DNA from: Sulfuritalea sp.
Lineage (GTDB): Bacteria > Pseudomonadota > Gammaproteobacteria > Burkholderiales > Rhodocyclaceae
Assembly (NCBI GenBank): GCA_016708585.1
Contig: JADJFK010000006.1
Span: 124,001 to 188,000, forward strand
Length of the DNA stretch: 64,000 nucleotides
Direction: 5' to 3'
Shown here one piece after another: positions 22,129-29,758 of the stretch. A program made the translations under genes and the position numbers. The notes beneath the pieces were generated by a model, which was not told the origin of the DNA, ran no database searches, and worked only from the letters and a program-made list of their open reading frames with translations. The stretch's first letter is position 1; each line of letters starts with the position of its first letter.

Positions 22129-22680
22129 GTGGTCAAACTGTTCCGCTTCAGGAAAACGACGCCGCGCCAGGAGCGCCTGCACGAGCTGAGCCTGTTCGTC
22201 AACCTGACGCCGGCCGAACTGGAGATTGTCGACGGGCTGCTGCACGAGCGTCATTACCTCGAAGGCGAAGTGATTTTCGACGAAGGCGAGGAAGGGCAGG
22301 CCATCTACATCATCGCTTCGGGCGAAGTGCTGATTTCCCTGCCGGACCACGGCAATGGCCGGCACGCGACGCAGCAGGGCGGTGCCAGTCCAGCGCCATC
22401 CCATCCGCTGCGGCGACAGGGCGACACCGGGCGCGTCGCGCAGCTCGGCCCCGGCACCTTTTTCGGCGAACTGGCGCTGCTCGACAACTCGCCGCGCTCG
22501 GCGCAGGCCCGCGCCGCCAGCCCCTGCGAGCTGATCATTTTTTTCCGCGACGATTTCGTCAGCCTGCTCGAAACCCACGCCCGCATCTCCTCCAAGATCT
22601 CGCGCCAGCTGGCCCGCCACCTCGGCACGCGGATGCGGGCGATGGCGTTGTCGATGAGCGCCCACCAGCACCTGGTGTAA
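22129..22680 (+). CDS. Cyclic-nucleotide-binding-domain protein
   Basis: The protein is 183 residues from a GTG start with GGGGAG upstream. It is essentially a lone cNMP-binding barrel: ELSLFVNLTPAELEIV, then GQAIYIIASGEVLIS, and GTFFGELALLDNSPRS with the phosphate-binding cassette. There is no helix-turn-helix, so it is not a CRP-type regulator. A Gly/Pro-rich insertion of ~28 residues (from NGRHATQQGG to RRQGDTGR) splits the barrel between two strands. It precedes an AI-2E-family permease gene by 9 nt and may act on it; that is inference. Confidence 0.85.
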   Translation: MVKLFRFRKTTPRQERLHELSLFVNLTPAELEIVDGLLHERHYLEGEVIFDEGEEGQAIYIIASGEVLISLPDHGNGRHATQQGGASPAPSHPLRRQGDTGRVAQLGPGTFFGELALLDNSPRSAQARAASPCELIIFFRDDFVSLLETHARISSKISRQLARHLGTRMRAMALSMSAHQHLV

Positions 22681-22689
22681 GCAGCGGCC

Positions 22690-23832
22690 ATGAGCGCAGC
22701 AGCGAACGGTATGGCGACGCCGCATCCGGCGCACCACGGCTCCGGCCCCGTGGTCTGGGCGGCGATCATCGCCGTCACCTGCCTGCTGCTGCTGGTGTTC
22801 CAGAAGGTGCTGTGGCTGGTGGTGCCGGTCCTGCTGGCGCTGATCCTCTATTACTTCCTCTACCCGGCGGTGAGGTCGCTGATCTACCGCGGCATGAGCC
22901 GCGATGGCGCGGCCAGCCTGGTGACCCTGGCCTTCCTGGTGCTGGTGGGCATCGTCGGCATCGCACTGATGCCGCGCCTGACGAGCAAGTTGACCCATTG
23001 GCAGGATACGGTCGATCGTTACGTACAGGGCGGCACCCAGCTGCTCGATGCCTCGCTGCGCGGCCTGGAACGCCACTCGCCGCCGCTGGCCCGCGCCAAA
23101 CTGGCCGACACCGTCGCCGCACGCCTGGCGCAGAGCACGGGCAGCATCGCCGACCATCTGGAGCCGGTGGCGCTGGGCATCATGGCGTGGACGCCGTCGC
23201 TCTTGCTGGCGCCCTTCCTGGCCTTTTTCTTTTTGCGTGACGGCCGCCGCTTCAAGCGTTTTCTCGGGTCTGCGGTGCCGAATGCGTTTTTCGAGAAGAC
23301 CCTGTTCCTGCTGCACGAGATCGACCGCACGGCGCGCGCCTACTTCCAGGGCCTGATCAACCTGACCATCCTCGACACCGTGACCCTGGCCGCCGGGCTC
23401 TGGCTGCTGGGCATCCCCGGGCCGCTGGCGCTGGGCCTGATCTGCGCGGTGCTGGCCTGGGTGCCCTATGTCGGTTCGATCCTCGGCGGCCTGCTGGTGG
23501 TGCTGGTGGCGGCGACGGATTTTCCATCCGATCCGTCCATGGCCTACTGGGCGATCGGCCTGTTCGGCCTGGTGCGCCTGCTCGACGATTTCGTGTACAT
23601 GCCGATGACCATCGGCAAGAGCCTGGAGCTTCACCCGCTGATCACGGTACTGATGATCTTCGCCGGCGGCGCGGTGGCCGGCGTGCCGGGCCTGATGCTG
23701 GTGCTGCCGGTGCTGGGGGTGGTGATGGTGATCGGCGAAACCATCGGCCTGATCATTACCGATCCGCGCCTGATGGCGCGCCACCGCCACGCCAAGGCAC
23801 TGCGCCGGGTGCAGGCCAGCGCGGATTTGTAA
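22690..23832 (+). CDS. AI-2E family (PerM-like) transporter
   Basis: The 380-residue integral membrane protein has paired N-terminal helices (AAIIAVTCLLLLVFQKVLWL region). A soluble central part follows, with DTVDRYVQGG and LAQSTGSIADHL. A C-terminal helix bundle holds LAPFLAFFFLRDG, YFQGLINLTILDT and PLALGLICAVLAWVPYVGS. This architecture matches the AI-2E transporter family, whose members have varied substrates such as sodium-proton exchange or quorum signals. The substrate is not predictable here. Confidence 0.9.
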   Translation: MSAAANGMATPHPAHHGSGPVVWAAIIAVTCLLLLVFQKVLWLVVPVLLALILYYFLYPAVRSLIYRGMSRDGAASLVTLAFLVLVGIVGIALMPRLTSKLTHWQDTVDRYVQGGTQLLDASLRGLERHSPPLARAKLADTVAARLAQSTGSIADHLEPVALGIMAWTPSLLLAPFLAFFFLRDGRRFKRFLGSAVPNAFFEKTLFLLHEIDRTARAYFQGLINLTILDTVTLAAGLWLLGIPGPLALGLICAVLAWVPYVGSILGGLLVVLVAATDFPSDPSMAYWAIGLFGLVRLLDDFVYMPMTIGKSLELHPLITVLMIFAGGAVAGVPGLMLVLPVLGVVMVIGETIGLIITDPRLMARHRHAKALRRVQASADL

Positions 23833-23842
23833 AACGGCGGCC

Positions 23843-24247
23843 TCAGGCCGCCGGCGGATCGCTGCGGTTGCGCATGTGCAGGGCCAGGTCGTCGAGCGCC
23901 TTGTCCAGCCGCGCGCGCAAGTCCTCGTCGCTTATCACTTCGGCCATGGCCATGCGCATGCACAGCATCCACTGCTCGGCTTCAGCGCTGGCGATGGCAA
24001 ACGGCAGATGCCGGGCGCGCAGCCGCGGGTGGCCGTATTTCTCTACATAGAGTTGCGGGCCGCCGAGCCAGCCGCAAAGGAACATGAAGAGCTTTTCCTC
24101 GGCACTGGAGAGGTCGGGCTGGTGCAGCTTGCGGATGCCGTAGGCCTCGGGCAGGGTATCCATCAGTTCATAGAACCGCGTGACCAGGCGGCGCACGGCG
24201 GGTTCGCCGCCGATGCGGACAAATGGGGTGGTGGCCGCGTCATTCAT
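23843..24247 (-). CDS. Group II truncated haemoglobin
   Basis: The 134-residue globin starts MNDAATTPFVRIGG, fixed by a 4-nt ATGA overlap with the upstream kinase gene. Typical group II features are RFYELM with the B10 tyrosine, the proximal histidine in RARHLPF, and AEQWMLCM with the G8 tryptophan. Such proteins bind oxygen or nitric oxide. Translation coupled to an EnvZ/OmpR-type pair is an unusual context and suggests a role in a stress response. Confidence 0.92.
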   Translation of the reverse strand: MNDAATTPFVRIGGEPAVRRLVTRFYELMDTLPEAYGIRKLHQPDLSSAEEKLFMFLCGWLGGPQLYVEKYGHPRLRARHLPFAIASAEAEQWMLCMRMAMAEVISDEDLRARLDKALDDLALHMRNRSDPPAA

Positions 24248-25596
24248 GGTGCGGCAGTGGCGCGTGATTCGATGGGGCGCAGCACCAGGCGCGCGACCAG
24301 GCCGCCGCCCTCGCGCGGCAGCAGTTCGAGGCGACCGTTGTGGGAGCGGGCGATGCGCTCGACGATGGCGAGCCCGAGGCCGGCGCCGGCGGCGTTGCTG
24401 CGCGCGGCATCGAGCCGGGCGAAGGGACGCTTGATGCGTTCGACATCCTGCGGCGGAATGCCGGGACCGTGGTCGCATACTTCGATCGCGACTTCGCCGG
24501 CGCCGGCGCCCAGCTTCAGTTCGACCGGGTTGTCGCTACCGGCATAACGCAGGGCGTTGTCGATCAGGTTGCTGACGGCGCGGCGCAGGGCCTGCGGCCG
24601 CAGCGCGAGGTCAGCCCCAAAAGTCGGCTCCTGCGCTACGGCGGCCGACACATCCACCGCGAAGCTGCGGCGCCGGTACTGGCTGGCGAGATCGGCCAGC
24701 AAGGCGGCGAGATCGACGGCCTGCGGCGCCTCGCCGCCTTCCGAACGGGCGAAGTCGAGGAACTGGCCGATGGTCTTGTCCATTTCCTCGATGTCGGCTG
24801 TCATGCCTTCGCGCAGTCCTTCGTCGGCGGACATTTCGATGCCCATGCGCAGGCGCGTGAGCGGCGTACGCAGGTCGTGCGAGACGCCGGCCAGGATCAG
24901 CGCCCGATCCTGGTCGATCTGCGCCAGGTCGGCGCTCATCTGGTTGAAGGCGGTGGCCACGGTCGCCAGTTCGGTCGGGCCGCCTTCGTCGAGGCGCGGC
25001 GGCGTCTCGCCGGCGCCGACTTTTTGCGCGGCCTCCTGCAGGGCCTTGAGCGGACGGGTGATGCGGAACACGATCAGCCAGGCGCCGAGCAGCGACAGCA
25101 GCAGCGCGGCGACGCCCCAGCCGAGCCAGCCCAGCGGGAATATCCGATCGATGCGTTCGCGCGGCAGGGCCAGCCAGTAATCGCCGTCGTCGCTGTCGTC
25201 GATGCGGAAGCTGACGAACAGGGCATGCTCACCTTCGCGCTCCAGGGTCAGACGGGTGTGGGCGCCGAGCTGTTCCCGGACCAGTTCCTCGACGCGGTGC
25301 AGAAAAAAACGGTCCGGCAGGGGCTCGACCCGGTCCGTGGGTTCTGCCGGATAAATGCGGATGCCTTCGCGGTCGGACAGCTCGCGCAAGAGTTCGCGGC
25401 GGGCTTCGGGGCGCGCCGAAACCAGCGCGGCACGCGTCAGGTTGGCGACGCTGACCATGGTTTGCGCGAGCTGCCGGGCGCGCGGTTCACGCTCGTAGCT
25501 CCTGAAAATGGCGAACCATGCCACCACCGAAATCATCATCAGCAGCGCGACGAGGAGGAAAGTGCGCCACAGCAGCGTGCGCGGCAGGAGCTTCAT
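24244..25596 (-). CDS. envZ: EnvZ-like sensor histidine kinase
   Basis: The 450-residue inner-membrane kinase has a first helix at about 9-30, a periplasmic loop with DRFFLHRVEELVREQL, and a second helix at about 155-178 (WLGWGVAALLLSLLGAWLI). A HAMP domain follows, then HisKA with SHDLRTPLTRLRMGIE (His near 240) and the ATPase with NLIDNALRYAG, CDHGPGIP and GAGLGLAIVERI. Two copies of the dispersed repeat are embedded: KVGAGET at ~190-197 in the HAMP region, and AVAQEPTF at ~320-327 before the ATPase N-box. It lies 12 nt after the ompR-like gene. Confidence 0.92.
   Translation of the reverse strand: MKLLPRTLLWRTFLLVALLMMISVVAWFAIFRSYEREPRARQLAQTMVSVANLTRAALVSARPEARRELLRELSDREGIRIYPAEPTDRVEPLPDRFFLHRVEELVREQLGAHTRLTLEREGEHALFVSFRIDDSDDGDYWLALPRERIDRIFPLGWLGWGVAALLLSLLGAWLIVFRITRPLKALQEAAQKVGAGETPPRLDEGGPTELATVATAFNQMSADLAQIDQDRALILAGVSHDLRTPLTRLRMGIEMSADEGLREGMTADIEEMDKTIGQFLDFARSEGGEAPQAVDLAALLADLASQYRRRSFAVDVSAAVAQEPTFGADLALRPQALRRAVSNLIDNALRYAGSDNPVELKLGAGAGEVAIEVCDHGPGIPPQDVERIKRPFARLDAARSNAAGAGLGLAIVERIARSHNGRLELLPREGGGLVARLVLRPIESRATAAP
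24618..24643 (+). repeat. Dispersed 24-bp repeat, copy 9 (inside the EnvZ-like gene)
   Basis: It reads CAAAAGTCGGCTCCTGCG then CTACGGCGG; the core has two changes. It is translated on the other strand as AVAQEPTF. Confidence 0.75.
25000..25025 (-). repeat. Dispersed 24-bp repeat, copy 10 (inside the EnvZ-like gene)
   Basis: On the minus strand it reads AAAAAGTCGGCGCCGGCG then AGACGCCG. It encodes KVGAGET, the same peptide as in the KdpE-like linker. Confidence 0.85.
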
Positions 25597-25608
25597 TGCG
25601 GCAGTGTG

Positions 25609-26337
25609 CTAGTCGTGTTTCTTGCCGTCAGGAACGAAAACATAGCCGAAGCCCCAGACGGTCTGGATGTAGCGCGGCTTGCCGGGATCTTCCTCGACCA
25701 GCTTGCGCAGGCGCGAAATCTGCACGTCGATGGCGCGATCGAAGACTTCGTATTCCCGGCCGCGCGCCAGTTCCATGAGCTTGTCGCGGCTCATCGGCTG
25801 GCGCGGATGTTCCAGCAGCACGCGCAGCAGGCCGAATTCGCCCGAGGTGAGCAAGGTGCTGGTCCCCTCGCGTTCGAGTTCGCGCGTCGCCAGGTTGATC
25901 GTCACCTTGCCGAAACTCACGCTTTCCTCGGTGATGGCCGGCGCCCCCGGCGGCGGCGGCGCGGCGCGGCGGCGCAGCACGGCATGGATGCGCGCCACCA
26001 GTTCGCGCGGGTTGAAGGGCTTGGGCAGGTAGTCGTCGGCGCCGATTTCCAGGCCGACGATGCGATCCACTTCGTCGCCCTTGGCGGTCAGCATGATGAT
26101 GGCGACCGGGTTGGCCGCACCGCGCAGGCGGCGGCAGATGGCGAGGCCGTCTTCGCCCGGCAGCATCAGGTCGAGCACGATCAGGTCGTACAACTCGCGT
26201 TCCAGCGCGCGATCCATGCCCTGGGCATCCGGCACGGCCTTGACCGTGAACCCCTGGTCGGAGAGGTAGCGCTCGAGCAACTGGCGCAGGCGCAGGTCGT
26301 CATCGACGACAAGAATCTTGGCTTTGGTTTCGTTCAT
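25609..26337 (-). CDS. ompR: OmpR-like response regulator
   Basis: The protein is 242 residues from MNETKAKILVVDDDLRLR. The receiver has the acidic pair DDD, the phospho-acceptor in LIVLDLMLPGEDG and Lys in LPKPFNPREL. The winged helix ends with YIQTVWGFGYVFVPDG, very close to OmpR (RTVWGLGYVFVPDG-like). A ten-residue upstream extension is open, but the start used here matches the family. It forms an operon with the EnvZ-like kinase and the truncated haemoglobin. Confidence 0.94.
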   Translation of the reverse strand: MNETKAKILVVDDDLRLRQLLERYLSDQGFTVKAVPDAQGMDRALERELYDLIVLDLMLPGEDGLAICRRLRGAANPVAIIMLTAKGDEVDRIVGLEIGADDYLPKPFNPRELVARIHAVLRRRAAPPPPGAPAITEESVSFGKVTINLATRELEREGTSTLLTSGEFGLLRVLLEHPRQPMSRDKLMELARGREYEVFDRAIDVQISRLRKLVEEDPGKPRYIQTVWGFGYVFVPDGKKHD

Positions 26338-26492
26338 GGGCGCCAATCCTAGCCGGATCGCGCGCATCCTGCCAGCGGGCTTTACAAACGATTACAAAAC
26401 CCGGCCACCCGCAACAATTGCCTTACGGGCGCCGCCGAGAATGCAAGCGTGCCGGAAAGACGGCAAGGGCTGAACGGCGTACGGAGGCGATC

Positions 26493-26627
26493 ATGAAGGC
26501 ATTGTTATTCAGCATGACACTGGGCATCGGGCTGGCGCTCTGGGGCGCCGAGCCGCAGGCGAGCGTCGACCAGTTGATGGCGGCCGGCCAGCTTGCAGGC
26601 GAGCGGATTTACAGTATCCTTCGCTGA
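26493..26627 (+). CDS. Small hydrophobic/secreted protein, unknown
   Basis: This is a 44-codon ORF starting MKALLFSMTLGIGLALWGAE, with a strong ACGGAGG ribosome site 7 nt upstream. The N-terminus resembles a signal peptide. The remaining ~20 residues (ASVDQLMAAGQL, AGERIYSILR) have no recognisable motif. Its stop overlaps the next ATG as TGATG, supporting a real two-gene unit. I do not recognise a family. Confidence 0.5.
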   Translation: MKALLFSMTLGIGLALWGAEPQASVDQLMAAGQLAGERIYSILR

Positions 26628-27043
26628 TGGAATTGCAGGGAACGGAAGTGAAGGCAGAAAGCTTGATGACGTGGATGGCGAAGTCGACGGGACTGGTGGT
26701 GGCCATGCTGCTGCTCGCGTTCGACGCTTCGGCGCAGGGACAGCATCGCCCTCCCGATCAGGGTGACGGTGCCGGCAGGCAGCGCATGGGGCAGGGGCCG
26801 CAGCATAAGCAGCGCGGGCCCGGCGACGGCAGCGGCCCGCAGGGCATGGCACCGGCGGCGCGCCCTGCGCAGTTTGCGGCCGATGACGCCGCCGCAGCTC
26901 GTGGCGGGCAGATGTCGAAGGAAGAGCGGCGCCAATTGCGCCGCGATGTTGATCAGGCGGGGCGCGATCTCTATCCGGAACGCAGGCGCGGCGGCCGCCA
27001 GCAGCAGAACCAGCCGCCGCCGGAGTCGGCTCCCGCCCGATAA
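26627..27043 (+). CDS. Putative secreted Gly/Gln/Arg-rich protein, unknown
   Basis: The frame is 138 residues from the ATG that overlaps the preceding ORF; starts at MTWMAKSTG (26666) are also plausible. A hydrophobic segment (TGLVVAMLLLAFDASAQG) with an ASA-like cleavage site suggests export. The mature part is disordered and rich in Gly, Gln and Pro, then has a basic segment MSKEERRQLRRDVDQAGRDL, ending in a Pro/Gln-rich tail. The basic segment recalls small periplasmic proteins of other betaproteobacteria. The function is unknown. Confidence 0.6.
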   Translation: MELQGTEVKAESLMTWMAKSTGLVVAMLLLAFDASAQGQHRPPDQGDGAGRQRMGQGPQHKQRGPGDGSGPQGMAPAARPAQFAADDAAAARGGQMSKEERRQLRRDVDQAGRDLYPERRRGGRQQQNQPPPESAPAR

Positions 27044-27048
27044 AACGA

Positions 27049-27069
27049 CCCCGAGAAATTTTTCCGGGG
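27049..27069. terminator. Hairpin between convergent genes
   Basis: CCCCG and CGGGG arms enclose an A/T-rich loop. Read on the minus strand, the hairpin is followed by TCGTTTTA, so it mainly suits termination of the methionine gamma-lyase gene. Confidence 0.6.
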
Positions 27070-27083
27070 CCGCTTGTCGATGC

Positions 27084-27110
27084 CAAAAGTCGGCGCCGAC
27101 GCCACGGCGC
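27084..27110 (+). repeat. Dispersed 24-bp repeat, copy 11 (intergenic)
   Basis: It reads CAAAAGTCGGCGCCGACG then CCACGGCGC. It lies just after a hairpin and just before the stop of the convergent lyase gene. Confidence 0.8.
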
Positions 27111-27118
27111 TGCAGTGA

Positions 27119-28315
27119 CTATGCCGCCCGCAGCGCCTGTTCCAGGTCGGCCAGCAGGTCGGGCAGATCTTCCAGGCCGATGGACAGCCTGACCAGCCCT
27201 TCGCCGATCAGGTGCTCGGCGCGCTCTTCCGGCGTGTAGAAGCAGTGCGTCATGCTGGCCGGATGCTGGGCCAGGCTTTCGGCATCGCCCAGGCTGACGG
27301 CGCGGGTGAATAACTTCAGCGCGTTCATGAAGCGGCGGCCGGCCTCGATGCCGTCCTTGAGTTCGAAGGCGATCATGCCGCCGGCTTGCGCCATCTGGCG
27401 CCGCGCCAGTTCGAACTGGGGAAAGCCGGGCAGGCCGGGGAAATGCACCACTGAAACCTTGGGGTGGGCGGCGAGGAATTCGGCCACGCCCTGCGCGTTG
27501 GCACAGTGGCGATCCATGCGCAGCGCCAGGGTCTTGAGGCCGCGCAACACCAGGAAGGCGTCCTGCGCCGAGAGCACGGCGCCGGTCATGTCCTTGAGGC
27601 CGTAGAAGCGCACCTGGGTCAGGGTTTCCGCCGGGCCGACGATGGCGCCGGCGAGCAGGTCGCCGTGGCCGCCGAGGTATTTGGTCGCCGAATGCAGCAC
27701 GAAGTCGGCGCCGAGTTCGAGCGGGCGCTGCAAATAAGGCGTGCAATAGGTGTTGTCGACTACCGTCAAGGCGCCGTGGCGGCGGGCGATGGCGCTCACT
27801 GCCGCGATGTCCACCAGGCGCATGTTCGGATTGGCCGGCGACTCGAAGAACACCACGCGGGTGGCCGGATTGATCGCGGCGTCGAGGTTGGCCGGATCGG
27901 CGAGGTCGACGTGAGTCACCTTGACGCCGAACTTCGCCAGGCCATGGTTGAGGTAGCCGAAGGTGCAGCCGTAGAGCGTCTTGTCGGCGATGATCTCGTC
28001 GCCCGGCGCCAGCAGGGTCCATAGCAGGGAGGTCGTGGCGCCCTGGCCGGAGGCCGTCACCAGCGCCGCTTCGCCGCCTTCGAGTTCGGCCAGCCTTGCT
28101 TCGAGCAGTGCCGTGGTCGGGTTGCCGACGCGCGAATAGACGAATCCGGCCTGCTCGCCGGCAAAGCGCGCAGCACCGTCCTCGACCGTGGGAAAGGTAT
28201 AGGTCGAACTCAGATAGACCGGCGGGTTGAGCGAGCCGTGGCCGGCGTAGGCGTCGTAGCCGTGATGGATGGCGCGGGTGGCGAAACCGGCGCGGGAGTT
28301 TTTGTCGTTGCTCAT
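27119..28315 (-). CDS. megL: Methionine gamma-lyase
   Basis: The 398-residue PLP enzyme of the Cys/Met metabolism family splits methionine to methanethiol, 2-oxobutyrate and ammonia. The length and sequence follow the Pseudomonas putida enzyme closely: FATRAIHHGYD at the N-terminus, YSRVGNPT, and LYGCTFGYL with Cys117 in the place of the substrate-recognition Cys116. LVVDNTYCTP-like and SATKYLGGHGD (PLP lysine near 210) also match, as does SLGDAESLAQHPASMTH. The Cys is what separates it from cystathionine lyases and sulfhydrylases. The start MSNDKNSRAG is chosen by family length; a longer open frame upstream is spurious. Confidence 0.85.
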   Translation of the reverse strand: MSNDKNSRAGFATRAIHHGYDAYAGHGSLNPPVYLSSTYTFPTVEDGAARFAGEQAGFVYSRVGNPTTALLEARLAELEGGEAALVTASGQGATTSLLWTLLAPGDEIIADKTLYGCTFGYLNHGLAKFGVKVTHVDLADPANLDAAINPATRVVFFESPANPNMRLVDIAAVSAIARRHGALTVVDNTYCTPYLQRPLELGADFVLHSATKYLGGHGDLLAGAIVGPAETLTQVRFYGLKDMTGAVLSAQDAFLVLRGLKTLALRMDRHCANAQGVAEFLAAHPKVSVVHFPGLPGFPQFELARRQMAQAGGMIAFELKDGIEAGRRFMNALKLFTRAVSLGDAESLAQHPASMTHCFYTPEERAEHLIGEGLVRLSIGLEDLPDLLADLEQALRAA

Positions 28316-28409
28316 GGGACGGCCCTGAAGGTAGGAAGTGGGCCGTATCTTAACGGCTCCTCCGCCACAATGAAAAATGCCCCCGCGGATGACTCCACGA
28401 TGGCGCCTT

Positions 28410-28436
28410 GAAAAGTCGGCGCCGGTGCTACGGCGC
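28410..28436 (+). repeat. Dispersed 24-bp repeat, copy 12 (intergenic)
   Basis: It reads GAAAAGTCGGCGCCGGTG then CTACGGCGC. The preceding 30 bp (GCCCCCGCGG...CTCCACGATGG) resembles the hairpin before copy 13, so the duplicated unit may be longer than the core. Confidence 0.8.
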
Positions 28437-28499
28437 CAGGATGCTCCTTCCGCCGTTATTGATAGTGCAGTTCGACCTTTCGGGATGACCCGCGGTTGG

Positions 28500-28890
28500 G
28501 GACGGTTCGCGGGGGCGGCGGGGCGCGGGGGGGTGGGGGCACCGCCGACGCTCATCGCCAGGGGCGCGCCGTCTTCGGGGCCCGGTCGCGGAGGGGGCTG
28601 TGGGGGCGATGGTCGCCTGGCCTTTCCCCGGGGGCACACGGCCGGGTGGCGCAGGGCCCCCGCCCCCGGGAGCGGGCGCCCATGGGGCGGCGGGGGGGGG
28701 GGGGGGGGGGCGGGGCGGGGGGCGGGGCGGGGGGAGGAGGGACCCGCCGGGCCCCCCCGGGGGGGGGGGGGGGGGGGGGGAGGGCGGGGGCGGCGGCGCG
28801 GGGGCGGGGGGGGGGGCCGGACCGCCGCCCGCCCCCCCCCCCCCCCGCGGCCCCCGGGGGGGGGGGGGGGCGGGGGGGGGGGGGGGGGGC
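28500..28890. other. Long poly-G/GC low-complexity tract
   Basis: It contains several uninterrupted G runs of 10 or more and little else. It is probably a sequencing or assembly artefact bridging a hard region. Confidence 0.7.
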
Positions 28891-28960
28891 GGCCTGGGCG
28901 CGAACGGCTGCACGGTGGCGGCAGGCTCGCTCCTTGTCATGAGTGTTACCGGTTGCTATA

Positions 28961-28985
28961 GTAATACCCGTTTAAACAGTATTAC
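28961..28985. promoter_or_regulatory. Inverted repeat, probable AbrB/PIN operator
   Basis: GTAATAC at 28961-28967 and GTATTAC at 28979-28985 are perfect inverted arms with an 11-bp AT-rich spacer, ending 11 bp before the antitoxin ATG. This fits autoregulation by an AbrB-type antitoxin. Confidence 0.65.
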
Positions 28986-28996
28986 TGGAGATTACC

Positions 28997-29239
28997 ATGC
29001 TGAGTTCGTCGGTCACTACCAAGGGGCAAGTCACCATTCCCATGGAACTTCGCGAAAAGCTGGGCATCAAGCCCGGCGACCGCGTGGGATTTGTCGATGA
29101 GGGCGGCAAGATCGTGCTTCAGCGTCAGGAAACAGCCATCGAAGCGGTGTTCGGAATCGTCAAGACGCGCAAGGGAGTGACGCTGGAGCAGATGGAGGGC
29201 GCCATCGCCGCCGGCCGCGGCCGCCATGCTCGCGGTTGA
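28997..29239 (+). CDS. AbrB/MazE-fold antitoxin
   Basis: The 80-residue protein has the swapped-hairpin AbrB DNA-binding fold in its first 45 residues (TTKGQVTIPMELREKLGIK, PGDRVGFVDEGGKIVL). The tail (GVTLEQMEGAIAAGRGR) would bind the toxin. GGAG lies 8 nt before the ATG. Its 3' end overlaps the PIN-toxin start by 14 nt, the usual VapBC-like arrangement. Confidence 0.9.
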   Translation: MLSSSVTTKGQVTIPMELREKLGIKPGDRVGFVDEGGKIVLQRQETAIEAVFGIVKTRKGVTLEQMEGAIAAGRGRHARG

Positions 29240-29618
29240 TACGAATGTGCTGGTGCGCGTGCTGGTCGACGATCCGGCGGCGCTCGACCAGTGTCGGGCA
29301 GCACGCCAGGTCGTGAGCGAGGCCGGCGAAGTTTTTGTCTCCCAGGTGGTGCAGATAGAAACGGTCTGGGTGCTCGTCAGCGCGTATGGCCTGGGCAAAA
29401 CGAGCCTGCAACACACCCTCGGTGCAATCGCCGACCATCCCGCTTTCCATTTGCAGCGCCGGGAAGTGTTTCAAGCGGCGCTCCAGAATTATCTTGCGGC
29501 GAATACAGACTTCGCCGACTGCATGATCCTGGCGGAAAGCGCGAGCGCGGGCCACGAACTGGTGACTTTCGATCGCAAACTCGGGAAATTGCCTGGTGCC
29601 CGCTTGATCCCCCGATAA
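29226..29618 (+). CDS. PIN-domain toxin (VapC family)
   Basis: The 130-residue PIN domain has MLAVDTNVLVRVLVDD at the start, the central acidic residue in QIETVWVL, and the C-terminal TDFADCMILAESA and LVTFDRKLGKLPG motifs. All four catalytic acidic positions appear to be present. It is translated from inside the antitoxin gene. This is the third toxin-antitoxin pair in the window; its RNA target is unknown. Confidence 0.9.
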   Translation: MLAVDTNVLVRVLVDDPAALDQCRAARQVVSEAGEVFVSQVVQIETVWVLVSAYGLGKTSLQHTLGAIADHPAFHLQRREVFQAALQNYLAANTDFADCMILAESASAGHELVTFDRKLGKLPGARLIPR

Positions 29619-29673
29619 AGGCCCGGCCACCACCTTCGTTGCGGCACTGGTTTTTCCGCGGACTTGTCGCGTG

Positions 29674-29708
29674 AGAACGCCCCGTGGTGTACTCCACGAG
29701 GGCGTTTG
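29674..29708. terminator. Hairpin terminator between the PIN toxin and acnB
   Basis: AACGCCC-CGTGG pairs with CCACG-AGGGCGTT around a 6-nt loop, followed by a T-rich stretch on the plus strand. It lies between the convergent toxin and acnB genes and may serve both. Confidence 0.6.
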
Positions 29709-29713
29709 ATTTG

Positions 29714-29737
29714 AAGAGTCGGCGCCGGCGCTACGGC
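29714..29737 (+). repeat. Dispersed 24-bp repeat, copy 13 (intergenic)
   Basis: It reads GAAGAGTCGGCGCCGGCG then CTACGGC. It lies immediately after the hairpin and before the acnB stop. Confidence 0.8.
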
Positions 29738-29758
29738 AAATACGCGCCGGGTTGAGGA

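Larger units (their letters stand above)
28316..28996. other. Gene-free region with repeat copy 12 and a poly-G tract
   Basis: No gene is supported here. The first ~170 bp is ordinary sequence with one dispersed repeat. From about 28500 to 28890 the sequence becomes almost pure G, or G with scattered C. The last ~100 bp carries the operator-like inverted repeat of the AbrB/PIN pair. The apparent long ORFs across the poly-G part are meaningless glycine or proline tracts. Confidence 0.75.

Noticed and set aside
28377..29100. Several ORFs of 150-190 residues through the poly-G tract.
   Set aside because: The products are glycine, arginine or proline tracts created by the homopolymers, with no coding character.
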